From contig NZ_CM001403.1 in assembly GCF_000166195.2 (NCBI RefSeq), positions 7,676,877 through 7,740,876 of the forward strand: a stretch of 64,000 nucleotides of DNA, given 5' to 3'. A program made the translations under genes and the position numbers. Positions within the stretch are counted from its first letter, which is position 1. The number at the start of each line of letters is the position of its first letter. The DNA is from Mucilaginibacter paludis DSM 18603. GTDB lineage: Bacteria; Bacteroidota; Bacteroidia; Sphingobacteriales; Sphingobacteriaceae. This document shows, one piece after another, positions 7,660 through 16,369 of this stretch. A model generated the notes under the pieces. The model searched no databases. It had not been told where the DNA came from and worked only from the letters and a program-made list of their open reading frames with translations.

Positions 7660-10065
7660 TTACTTCACCGCCCATTCATGGATCCCGGTCGAATTATCTT
7701 TAGATAACTGTATCTCAAGCTTAAGAGCCGTAGTTTTAACAGGTTCAAAGGTAACAACGTTGTATTTGTCTTTGGCCACGTCGTAGGCTGTCGTATTTTT
7801 TACCGGTACCCATTCCCCATCCTTTTTATAAAATAATTTATAGCTATCCGGTATCCGGCAACCACCCCAGGGACCGTCATCAAACCAATATACCTTTGAT
7901 TCTGATAGCGTATATTCTTTATCAAAATCGTATTGAACATACTCTAAGCTGTTGTTTTTGGGCCACCAATGCAGGTAAGGGTAATTGGTGTCTTTTGAAT
8001 CGGCCGGTTCGTATTGGTCTTTAATGGCTCCGTACATGCGCACGTTTTTTAAAGACGAGCTTACCTTACTTAGGCTGGCTATGGTAGGGGCGGGCTTAGG
8101 GCTCGCCGACGAAGCTTCATAAGGTATCCAGACGGTCATTTCGCTCGGCCCCCTGTTGGCCCAGGCGTAGTAGGGAATAGCTTTTACGGTCTGGTCTGTT
8201 TGGAGCAGCGCATCCGAATTAAGTTGACGTTTCGCACTCATACCCTGTACGTTAATTACTTCAACGCCTTTTAGCAAACCGGCTTCGTATTTTGGAGAAG
8301 CGACTGCCGATTTGTTGATCATGATGTTTTGTACCAAGCTATCTTTGTTATCGGGCCCTTCAAGGCAATAAACAATAGGCCCCCGCTCAAACGCAAAGCG
8401 GTTTACATCATCTCTTACTTTGGTATTGGCAATTACTTTTTCTGTTTCCATCGGTAATTGCAAGGTAACATGGTCGCCTTTTTTCCATTGTCGTTTTAAA
8501 ACCGCGTATCCTTTTTCGGTAACGAAGGATTCTGGCTTATTGTTAATATAAATGATCACAGGTAGCTTCACCTTATCCGCGAAAGAATACAGATCGCCCG
8601 GAACGGGTTGTTCCTGAGCCCATCCGGGTATGCGTACCCTAAGGGTAAAGTTAAAAGCCTTTTCAGGGTTTACTGCAATATCTATTTTCCCGTTCCATGG
8701 GTAATCTGTAGTTTCAACCAAGTTCACCTTGCCACCGGTTAACTTGATATCGCTGGTATTGCTCATAAACAGGTTAACATACAGGTCGTTTTGGTTCTGT
8801 GCATATACATAACCTGGCACCGATGGTAAAAAGCGGGTCATGTTGGTAATGCAGCAGGCGCAGCTAAACCAGGCACCGCGCTGGTGCTGAAACATGGATG
8901 CCAGTGGGTTAGGGTAGAAGAAGCGGTTACCGCTCAGGGATATGCCTGAGAGTAAGCCATTGTATAAGGTTCTCTCCAATACGTCGATATATTTCGACTC
9001 GCCATGCAATAAAAACATCCGGTTGTTCCAGTAAACGTTGCCTATGGCCGCGCAGGTTTCGGCGTATGCCGACATGTTGGGCAATTGGTAATCGCTGCCA
9101 AAAGCTTCTCCGGCCCCGGTGGCACCAATACCGCCGGTTATGTAAAGCTTTTTAGTCACAACGTTATCCCATATCTTATCTATAGAGGCAAAATATTTAA
9201 CATCGCCGGTAAGTGCCGCCACATCGGCCATGCCGGTGTACATGTAAGCGGCTCTTACAGCATGGCCCTCGGCTTCATCCTGGTCGGTTACTTTTTTGTT
9301 AGCTTGATTGTAAGCATCGCCTTTGGGGCCGCGTACATCTAAAAAGAATTTGGCCAGATCCAGATATTGTTTCTTGCCTGTAACCCGGTATAGTTTTACC
9401 AAACCCATTTCTACAATCTGGTGGCCCGGATACTCTTCAATTTTGCCTGGGCCAAAATCTTTCACCAGCAAATCGGCATTTTTGATGGCGATATTTAGCA
9501 GCGTTTTTTTACCGGTTGATTGATAATGGGCAACGGCGGCTTCAAACAGGTGGCCGCTGTTATATAACTCGTGGCTTAATACCTCTTCGTTCTGCCAGCG
9601 TTTTTGGCCTATCCAGGGATGGGGTTTACTGGCATTTACCGTACGGAAGGTGTACAAGTAACCATCCTTTTCCTGCGCGGCACCGATGATGGATATTAAA
9701 GTATCAAGGTAGCGGTCCAGCTTGGGGTTTGGCTGTTCCTGCATGGCGTAAGATGCTCCTTCAATAACCTTGTACAAATCCGTATCGTCAAAAGGGAATT
9801 CGGTCATTTGGTCGCCATCCTTTAATTTGGCGGCGCGTAAAAAATTATCTATCCGGCCATTCTTTTTACATTGCTCTAAAATGTACGGAATGGTTACCTC
9901 GGCATTAATTTTCATTTTGGGTTCCCAGAACTGATCATGTACGTGCACAGAGGTAAAGGCAACCGGTTTAATGGGATAATCTGTTACCTGCGCCAAGGCT
10001 GGCTGGCCTAACGCCGTAACAGCTAAGCAAAGTATAATGGAGGTGTTTTTGAAACTGGTGATCAT
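7660..10065 (-). CDS. Secreted GH127 beta-L-arabinofuranosidase
   Basis: This 801-residue GH127 enzyme (formerly DUF1680) should release beta-linked L-arabinofuranose from Hyp-linked arabino-oligosaccharides or similar glycans. A signal peptide (1-25, ending ALAQ) sends it to the periplasm. The (alpha/alpha)6-barrel spans about 40-450. The four zinc/catalytic residues of the family are present: Glu336 and Cys338 in the AETC motif, and Cys404-Cys405 in CACC. They line up with Glu338, Cys340, Cys417 and Cys418 of Bifidobacterium HypBA1, where Cys417 is the nucleophile. A beta-sandwich region follows, and the last about 110 residues form a discoidin-like domain. A second GH127 gene lies 42 bases upstream on the same strand, so the two are probably one operon. 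Confidence 0.93.
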   Translation of the reverse strand: MITSFKNTSIILCLAVTALGQPALAQVTDYPIKPVAFTSVHVHDQFWEPKMKINAEVTIPYILEQCKKNGRIDNFLRAAKLKDGDQMTEFPFDDTDLYKVIEGASYAMQEQPNPKLDRYLDTLISIIGAAQEKDGYLYTFRTVNASKPHPWIGQKRWQNEEVLSHELYNSGHLFEAAVAHYQSTGKKTLLNIAIKNADLLVKDFGPGKIEEYPGHQIVEMGLVKLYRVTGKKQYLDLAKFFLDVRGPKGDAYNQANKKVTDQDEAEGHAVRAAYMYTGMADVAALTGDVKYFASIDKIWDNVVTKKLYITGGIGATGAGEAFGSDYQLPNMSAYAETCAAIGNVYWNNRMFLLHGESKYIDVLERTLYNGLLSGISLSGNRFFYPNPLASMFQHQRGAWFSCACCITNMTRFLPSVPGYVYAQNQNDLYVNLFMSNTSDIKLTGGKVNLVETTDYPWNGKIDIAVNPEKAFNFTLRVRIPGWAQEQPVPGDLYSFADKVKLPVIIYINNKPESFVTEKGYAVLKRQWKKGDHVTLQLPMETEKVIANTKVRDDVNRFAFERGPIVYCLEGPDNKDSLVQNIMINKSAVASPKYEAGLLKGVEVINVQGMSAKRQLNSDALLQTDQTVKAIPYYAWANRGPSEMTVWIPYEASSASPKPAPTIASLSKVSSSLKNVRMYGAIKDQYEPADSKDTNYPYLHWWPKNNSLEYVQYDFDKEYTLSESKVYWFDDGPWGGCRIPDSYKLFYKKDGEWVPVKNTTAYDVAKDKYNVVTFEPVKTTALKLEIQLSKDNSTGIHEWAVK

Positions 10066-10107
10066 ATCTTATTAATCCTTTTAGTTTGAGATGAAGCGCT
10101 GAAAGTG

Positions 10108-12477
10108 TTAATCCTTGACCATGCGGCTGCCGTAAAGCGGACCGGCGCTATTGTTAGGTTTGGCCTGTAATTTAATAGTAACCTTGGATTTGCCCTTGGT
10201 AAACTCAACTGGTATATCATAGCTAATGGTATAAAAACGGCTTTCCTTGTATTTATTCAAATCTTCCGTGGCTAATTTAACACCGTCAACCAGTATATCG
10301 AATATCCGGCCGCGGTTATCCATCCCCCAATAAGTATTGATGAGTGTATGATGCGTGTTGGGGTCTGTTTTCATTTCATAACTGATGTAGCCGCCATCTT
10401 CGCCCATTCGCCATTTTTTCTGATGGTCTTCGCCGGTCGTTTCATGCTGGCCGGTAAAGTTGTGATCCCGTTCCGGTTGCATCTCGCCCAAACGGATCAT
10501 ATCGGTAGTATGCACTTCCAACTCCTGCTGTTTCTTCTTTTCGGCATCGTAAGCCTTTTGCTGTATAGCCCAGTTTGCAGGCGTAAAGACATCCCAGTAA
10601 ACGGAGTAATATTCGTTTTTAGTTTGGTTAAACGGAATCAACTTTACTTCGGCTGGCTGCGAGCTTTCGGCTGTAGTAAAGGCCAGGCTTTTCTGATCAA
10701 CCATTTTTAGCCATTTGGCTGGGTCGGTTTCGCTGATTACAAAAACCGGTACTCCGTGCGTCGGGTCGGGCTCGGCATTGCCTAACACACCTGCCAGCAA
10801 AACAGGGCCGTAAAATAAAGCTTTCCTGTTAATGTTATCAGGTATGGCCTCGGTGTAAATACTTTCAGGGGTTACAAATTCTATTTTGTCGTTATTCTTC
10901 CACAGGCGGTTAATCACCAGGTAGCCCTGCTCGTTTGTTGTCGTAATTCCGGCTTTGCCATTAACTTTAATTAAGCAGTTGCCTGCCCATTTAGGCTTGC
11001 GGATTTTTAAAGCAAAGTTAACCGGCTTGGTAGAATTGATGACGAAGGTTGTAACATCGCTTGCCGGAAAATTATTTTGCTGCGTCAGCGTGATGCCTTT
11101 CTCTTTCCAGGTAAGTACAGATGGAATGAACAGGTTGACATACAAGCTACCATCGTTACCGCGGTAATAAATACTCTCGTTGTATTTAACATGATTCTCC
11201 ATACCGGAGCCCACGCAACAGGTAAAAGTATCAAATGGCGAGCTATATTCTTTTTTGCCGCCCATTCGTAGTGGCACAAAATAACACATCATCCCATCGT
11301 CATGGTTTTGCGAAGCCAAAATATGGTTATATAAAGCCTTTTCATAATAGTCCATCAGCGCTGCCGATGGGTTCACCGAAAACAAGTGCCGAGTAAGCTT
11401 GAGCATGTTATAGGTGTTGCATGTTTCGGTGGTATTTTCGGTCAGCTTATCGTTTAATTTATCCGGCTCGCTCAGGTATTCGTAATTACTGTTGCCGCCT
11501 GTAGCGTACGAGTGATCTTTGGTGATGATATTCCAAAAGTTAACAGAGATATCTTCATCCTTTTTTTCGCCGGTGAGCTCGTATCGCCTTGCACTGGCAA
11601 TTACTTTAGGTATCTGGGTGTTGGAGTGCTTTCCGGGGAGGATATCTTTATTTTCGGACAGTGGATTCAGGATGCGTTTATCGTAAAACTTATAGGATGT
11701 AGCCAGGTACGCTTTATTGCCGGTAATAGCATAAAGGTTAACCAGTGTTTCGGCCATACCACCGTACTCACAAAGCAGCATGGATTGTATTTGCTCATCA
11801 TTGAGGTTTTGCAGCAATTCGCCGGTCCAGTCGCCCATTCCCTTGCAAATATTAAGCGCTTCGGCATTATTGCAATAGAGGTAGGCATCCAAAAGGCCTG
11901 CCATCACCTTATGAACAGTATACCAGGGCGACCAGCCTCCGTTAAGATCAAATCCACGCGAGCGGATGTCGCCTTTTTTTATTTCTGCCCAGATTGTATC
12001 CTCTTTAGGTATAGCACCTATATAACCGGTTTTACGTGCAACCTGGCATTCTTTAAGTTCCTTTACAATATAATTTACACGCTCTAAAAACTGCGGGTTA
12101 CGACTTGATGCATACTGCATGGATATGGCCGAAAGGTAGTGGCCAAGGGTATGCCCGGCCAGCCCCGAAGATTCCCATCCGCCGTACATTTTACCCTTAG
12201 GTGTTAAGCCTGAGTGCGAACGGAAACCCGATAACAGGCGGTCTGGCTCAACTGATAATAAGTAAGCCGCGTCTTTCTCCATAGCCTGTTTAAAAGGGCT
12301 TTCAAGCAGGCGTACATCCTGCAGGTCGAAAGAATAGGCCTGCAACTGAATTGTCGGCTTTATTTTCATCCGGCTATCGTTCAGCTCCGGCACGTAAGAT
12401 TGAGCTGCAGCATAATCTAAATTAAAAAAAGCAGATACCGTGCAACAAGCAGCTATCAAGGTTAGTTTATTGATCAT
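10108..12477 (-). CDS. Secreted GH127/GH146-type beta-L-arabinofuranosidase
   Basis: This is a second, divergent DUF1680-clan glycosidase of 789 residues with a signal peptide (1-25, ending DYAAAQ). The metal/catalytic residues are intact: Glu351 and Cys353 in TETC, and Cys420-Cys421 in FTCCVGSGMENH. After the barrel and beta-sandwich modules the C-terminus (about 660-789) looks like the DUF6805-type accessory domain seen in GH127/GH146 proteins. It differs strongly from its neighbour in sequence and accessory domain, which suggests a different linkage or position rather than redundancy. Divergent from the hydroxyproline operon across a 311-base region. The GH127 versus GH146 assignment needs a family search. 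Confidence 0.9.
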   Translation of the reverse strand: MINKLTLIAACCTVSAFFNLDYAAAQSYVPELNDSRMKIKPTIQLQAYSFDLQDVRLLESPFKQAMEKDAAYLLSVEPDRLLSGFRSHSGLTPKGKMYGGWESSGLAGHTLGHYLSAISMQYASSRNPQFLERVNYIVKELKECQVARKTGYIGAIPKEDTIWAEIKKGDIRSRGFDLNGGWSPWYTVHKVMAGLLDAYLYCNNAEALNICKGMGDWTGELLQNLNDEQIQSMLLCEYGGMAETLVNLYAITGNKAYLATSYKFYDKRILNPLSENKDILPGKHSNTQIPKVIASARRYELTGEKKDEDISVNFWNIITKDHSYATGGNSNYEYLSEPDKLNDKLTENTTETCNTYNMLKLTRHLFSVNPSAALMDYYEKALYNHILASQNHDDGMMCYFVPLRMGGKKEYSSPFDTFTCCVGSGMENHVKYNESIYYRGNDGSLYVNLFIPSVLTWKEKGITLTQQNNFPASDVTTFVINSTKPVNFALKIRKPKWAGNCLIKVNGKAGITTTNEQGYLVINRLWKNNDKIEFVTPESIYTEAIPDNINRKALFYGPVLLAGVLGNAEPDPTHGVPVFVISETDPAKWLKMVDQKSLAFTTAESSQPAEVKLIPFNQTKNEYYSVYWDVFTPANWAIQQKAYDAEKKKQQELEVHTTDMIRLGEMQPERDHNFTGQHETTGEDHQKKWRMGEDGGYISYEMKTDPNTHHTLINTYWGMDNRGRIFDILVDGVKLATEDLNKYKESRFYTISYDIPVEFTKGKSKVTIKLQAKPNNSAGPLYGSRMVKD

Positions 12478-12733
12478 TTGGAAGCAATTGTTTGGATGTA
12501 AGGATAATGTATTTAAAAAAAATAAAATTACTAAGTACAGGGCACTAATAAAGTATGAAAATTTGCTGTTGCTACACGGATTTTAACCTAATGTTAAACG
12601 CTCTTTTTGCATTGCATTATATAATAACAGTGTCAAGTAAAAACCTTAATTTAATTTGCAATACGCTCACGCCGGGTGTCAGGCAAATCCAATCAGGATA
12701 ATATAAAATAAGTATAGGTTAAATTGCAACTTA

Positions 12734-12761
12734 TTTGGATATTGTTTTCAAACTAACTTTG
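12734..12761 (+). promoter_or_regulatory. Candidate promoter of the hydroxyproline operon
   Basis: TTTG at 12734-12737 and TAACTTTG at 12754-12761 fit the Bacteroidetes -33/-7 pattern (TTTG, TAnnTTTG) with a spacer of 16, slightly short. It would start transcription about 20 bases before the ATG at 12789. The whole 12478-12788 interval is the divergent control region for the GH127 pair and this operon. I found no clear promoter for the minus strand. Confidence 0.5.
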
Positions 12762-12788
12762 AGCATAATAAAATTAGATAATAACGTA

Positions 12789-13727
12789 ATGATAAAATTT
12801 GAATGGAAAGGGGTATTCCCTGCGGTAACCACAAAATTTACCGATAATGACGAACTTGACCTTGATGCTTTTGATGTAAACATCCAGGCGCAATTAGAAG
12901 CTGGTATTGATGGTATTATTTTATGCGGATCATTAGGTGAAGCGAGCTCTTTAACAGAAGATGAAAAATATACCTTGCTAAAGCACACCCTGGAATTAGT
13001 TGCGGGAAAGGTTCCGGTGCTATTGAACATTGCCGAGCAAACCACCAAGAGTGCTGTTAGCATTGCCAAAAAAGCTTTTGAATTGGGGGCCGACGGTTTA
13101 ATGTTGTTGCCGCCTATGCGTTACAAGGCCGATGATGACGAAACCGTAGCTTACTTTGCCGCTGTAGCGGAGAGTACACCACTTCCTATCATGCTTTATA
13201 ACAATCCGGTTGACTATAAAATAGAGATCACGCTGGACATGTTTGAAAAATTGTCTGTTTACGAGAACATCCAGGCCATTAAGGAATCAACACGCGATGT
13301 GATCAATATTACCAGGCTGATTAACCGTTTTGGCGACAGGTACAAAATATTTACCGGGGTTGATCCTCTTGCCGCAGAAAGCTTGATTATGGGTGCCATT
13401 GGCTGGGTTGCCGGTTTGGTTGACGCATTTCCGAAAGAAACGGTTGCTATTTACCGTTTGGTAAAAGCCGGCCGTTATGAAGAAGCTATCGCTATCCACC
13501 GTTGGTTTTTGCCGGTTTTAGAGCTCGACATCCATCCAAAACTGGTTCAATATATCAAGCTGGCAGAGGTAGCAACAAAAATTGGTACCGAAACTGTAAG
13601 GGCACCACGCTTGCCTTTGAGCGGAACTGAACGCGAGACTGTTTTAAATACCATTAACCAGGCGTTAAGCTGCCGTCCCGAATTGCCTGAAGGCAGCTGG
13701 GGTAAGTTAAACGAAGTAACCGCTTAA
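12789..13727 (+). CDS. DapA-family lyase: probable 1-pyrroline-4-hydroxy-2-carboxylate deaminase
   Basis: This 312-residue class I aldolase-fold enzyme should convert 1-pyrroline-4-hydroxy-2-carboxylate to 2-oxoglutarate semialdehyde and ammonia. The ATG at 12789 is chosen over an upstream TTG at 12735, because the family begins at the FEWKGVFPAVTTKF segment and the promoter lies between them. Schiff-base Lys165 (QAIKEST) and catalytic Tyr137 (MLYNNP) are present. CGSLGEAS replaces the GTTGE loop of true dihydrodipicolinate synthases. The next three genes complete hydroxyproline breakdown, which fixes the role by context. The main alternative is 2-keto-3-deoxy-L-arabinonate dehydratase, a relative giving the same semialdehyde from L-arabinose, which would also suit the arabinosidases nearby. 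Confidence 0.88.
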   Translation: MIKFEWKGVFPAVTTKFTDNDELDLDAFDVNIQAQLEAGIDGIILCGSLGEASSLTEDEKYTLLKHTLELVAGKVPVLLNIAEQTTKSAVSIAKKAFELGADGLMLLPPMRYKADDDETVAYFAAVAESTPLPIMLYNNPVDYKIEITLDMFEKLSVYENIQAIKESTRDVINITRLINRFGDRYKIFTGVDPLAAESLIMGAIGWVAGLVDAFPKETVAIYRLVKAGRYEEAIAIHRWFLPVLELDIHPKLVQYIKLAEVATKIGTETVRAPRLPLSGTERETVLNTINQALSCRPELPEGSWGKLNEVTA

Positions 13728-13742
13728 TATTAATATAAGCTG

Positions 13743-15326
13743 ATGATAAACGGTAATAATATAATAGCCTGTACTTATACTGATGTTGATGGCACCGCAT
13801 TTAGCGCTATCGATCCCTCAACCGGCGAACTGCTTGACGGCAGTTTTGCCGGTGCCGACAGCGACGCGGTTAACGAAGCTTTAAAGCAAGCTACCGAAGC
13901 GTTTAAAGTTTACCGTACCATTGGTGCTGAACGCAAGGCCGGGTTTTTACGCGCCATAGCCGAACAAATCACTCTGCTTGGCGAAACCCTGATTGGCAGA
14001 GCCGCTGCCGAGAGTGGTTTACCCGTAGGGCGGATTACGGGCGAAATGGGGCGTACCACGGGGCAACTCCGCATGTTTGCCGACCTGGTGGAAGAGGGAT
14101 CATGGGTTGATGCTGTGATTGACGAAGCCCAGCCCGATCGTGTACCGATGCCGAGGTCGGATATCCGCCGTATGTTGGTGCCCATTGGGCCTGTGGTAGT
14201 ATTTGGTGCCAGTAACTTTCCGCTTGCTTTTTCTGTAGCGGGTGGGGATACTGCATCGGCTCTGGCTTCAGGCTGCCCGGTTATTGTCAAGGTTCATCCG
14301 GCACATCCGGGTACCAGTGCGCTGGTTGGCTATGCAATTAACAAAGCCGCCGAAGCAACAGGTATGCCGAAGGGTGTTTTTTCGATGCTTTACGACAACG
14401 GTTATGCCGTGGGCGCTCAGTTGGTAAAGCATGAGCAAACTAAGGCAGTAGCCTTCACCGGCTCGTTAAAAGGTGGTATGGCTTTAATAAAGCTGGCTCA
14501 GGAACGCGAAAGCATCATCCCTATATTTACCGAAATGGGAAGCATTAATCCTGTTATCTTACTGCCAGCCATGTTAAATGCCGATCCTGCTGGGCTTGCT
14601 GCAAAATATGCGGCCTCCATTACCTTGGGCGCAGGGCAGTTCTGTACTAATCCGGGTTTGATACTGGCTGTACAGTCAGAAGGTTTAAACCGTTTTACGG
14701 CCGAATTAGGCAGGTTAATTGCAACCACCCCATCGGCAGCTATGCTTACGCCAGGTATCTGGCAAAATTATCAAACCTTATCTTCGGAAGTTCTTTCTGA
14801 AGATGGTTTGGAGTTGATAGCCAAATCTGATGTGATCAATACGGCAAAGGTCAATCAATCGGTAGCTGCGGTGGCTAAAGTATCCGCGTTAGAGTTCATC
14901 AGCAATAAAAAATTAAGCGAAGAAATATTTGGCCCCTGGTCGTTAATCGTAGTAGCCGATGATGTTGCGCAATTGGAGCAGGCCATCCAATCGCTCGAAG
15001 GGCAACTTACCGCTACTGTAATGGCTGATCGTGAAGAGCTGCCACAATACACCGTATTATTGGATACCTTAACAGCCATTACTGGCCGGGTTATTCTAAA
15101 CGGCGTACCTACAGGCGTAGAAGTTTGTGCTGCTATGCAGCATGGCGGGCCGTTCCCGGCTGCCAGCGATAGCCGTTTTACTTCGGTAGGTACCGGCGCC
15201 GTTTACCGTTTTGTACGGCCCGTAGCCTGGCAGGACTGGGAGGATAGTTTGTTACCACCCGAATTGCAGGCATCTAATCCGCTGAATATTTGGCGGCAGG
15301 TCAATAACAACTGGACTAAAGCATAA
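13743..15326 (+). CDS. 2-oxoglutarate semialdehyde dehydrogenase (NADP-type ALDH)
   Basis: This 527-residue aldehyde dehydrogenase should oxidise 2-oxoglutarate semialdehyde (2,5-dioxopentanoate) to 2-oxoglutarate. The catalytic Cys301 (GAGQFCTNPG) and Glu264 (FTEMGSINP) are intact, and the cofactor segment VFGASNFPLAFSVAGGDTAS matches the NADP+ KGSADH subgroup. It starts 15 bases after the DapA-like gene and ends 1 base before the epimerase, so it is cotranscribed. The same enzyme serves the non-phosphorylating L-arabinose pathway, but no L-arabinose dehydrogenase or lactonase is seen here. This reaction feeds hydroxyproline carbon into the TCA cycle. Confidence 0.92.
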   Translation: MINGNNIIACTYTDVDGTAFSAIDPSTGELLDGSFAGADSDAVNEALKQATEAFKVYRTIGAERKAGFLRAIAEQITLLGETLIGRAAAESGLPVGRITGEMGRTTGQLRMFADLVEEGSWVDAVIDEAQPDRVPMPRSDIRRMLVPIGPVVVFGASNFPLAFSVAGGDTASALASGCPVIVKVHPAHPGTSALVGYAINKAAEATGMPKGVFSMLYDNGYAVGAQLVKHEQTKAVAFTGSLKGGMALIKLAQERESIIPIFTEMGSINPVILLPAMLNADPAGLAAKYAASITLGAGQFCTNPGLILAVQSEGLNRFTAELGRLIATTPSAAMLTPGIWQNYQTLSSEVLSEDGLELIAKSDVINTAKVNQSVAAVAKVSALEFISNKKLSEEIFGPWSLIVVADDVAQLEQAIQSLEGQLTATVMADREELPQYTVLLDTLTAITGRVILNGVPTGVEVCAAMQHGGPFPAASDSRFTSVGTGAVYRFVRPVAWQDWEDSLLPPELQASNPLNIWRQVNNNWTKA

Positions 15327-15327
15327 C

Positions 15328-16329
15328 ATGAGCAGTAAAACTTTTTTTTGTATCGACGCGCATACCTGCGGTAATCCTGTCAGGCTGGTTGCAGGTGGCG
15401 GGCCCACGCTCAAAGGAGATAATATGAGTGAAAAGCGCCAGCATTTTTTAAAGGAGTTTGACTGGATCCGTACCGGGTTGATGTTTGAGCCCCGCGGGCA
15501 TGATATGATGTCGGGCAGTATTTTGTACCCACCTCACGATCCCGAAAACGATGTGGCCGTACTGTTTATAGAAACCAGCGGATGCTTACCCATGTGTGGC
15601 CATGGCACCATTGGTACCATTACCATTGCTATTGAAGAAGGGCTTATACAGCCTAAAGTACCTGGTGTGATCCGGATGGAAGCTCCTGCAGGCTTGGTTA
15701 CTATAGCTTACAAGCAGGAGGGTGGCAAGGTTAAATCTGTTAAACTAACCAACGTGCCCTCTTTTTTGGCCGCAGAAAATCTGCAGGTAGAATGCCCCGA
15801 CTTAGGTACCTTAACCGTTGATGTGGCTTATGGAGGTAATTATTATGCCATTGTTGATCCTCAGCCCAATTTTGCAGGCCTGGAAAATTATACCGCCGGG
15901 CAGCTCATTGCCTGGAGCCGCGTACTGAGGCAGCGCATTAATGAGCTTTATACCTTTGTACATCCGCAAAACCCCACTATCAATACCTGCACGCATATCC
16001 TTTGGGCAGGCGCTACCTTATCTGCCGATGCAACTGCGCGAAATGCTGTTTTTTATGGCGATAAAGCGATAGACCGGTCGCCATGTGGTACTGGTACTTC
16101 AGCCAGGATGGCACAGTGGTACGCCAAGGGGAAATTAAAAAAAGGCGATTCATTTATTCACGAAAGTATTATCGGAAGCAAATTTACCGGTACTGTGGAG
16201 GATGTGGTGAAGGTGGGTGATATTGACGCCATTATTCCCGGGATTGAAGGATGGGCTAAAGTATATGGATATAACACCATTAAGATAGATGATGATGATC
16301 CGTATGCGCACGGGTTCCAGGTAATTTGA
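15328..16329 (+). CDS. 4-hydroxyproline 2-epimerase
   Basis: This 333-residue proline-racemase-family enzyme converts trans-4-hydroxy-L-proline to cis-4-hydroxy-D-proline in the cytoplasm. Both active-site cysteines are present: Cys90 in MCGHGTIG and Cys253 in SPCGTGTSARMA. Having cysteine at both places separates it from trans-3-hydroxy-L-proline dehydratases, which carry Thr at the second. The start is the ATG one base after the dehydrogenase stop, indicating translational coupling. Proline racemase is an alternative, but the flanking D-amino-acid oxidase, DapA-like deaminase and semialdehyde dehydrogenase make hydroxyproline the clear substrate. Confidence 0.94.
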   Translation: MSSKTFFCIDAHTCGNPVRLVAGGGPTLKGDNMSEKRQHFLKEFDWIRTGLMFEPRGHDMMSGSILYPPHDPENDVAVLFIETSGCLPMCGHGTIGTITIAIEEGLIQPKVPGVIRMEAPAGLVTIAYKQEGGKVKSVKLTNVPSFLAAENLQVECPDLGTLTVDVAYGGNYYAIVDPQPNFAGLENYTAGQLIAWSRVLRQRINELYTFVHPQNPTINTCTHILWAGATLSADATARNAVFYGDKAIDRSPCGTGTSARMAQWYAKGKLKKGDSFIHESIIGSKFTGTVEDVVKVGDIDAIIPGIEGWAKVYGYNTIKIDDDDPYAHGFQVI

Positions 16330-16369
16330 TAACTAATTTTTTATTTGCTTAAGTGTATTCAGAATAGCG

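Noticed and set aside
9085..9523. Plus-strand open frames inside the GH127 gene
   Set aside because: They are shadows of a gene with clear catalytic motifs on the other strand.
11512..12087. 191-codon plus-strand open frame
   Set aside because: It is long, but lies fully opposite the second GH127 gene, whose Cys/Glu motifs are intact. The translated sequence resembles no family.
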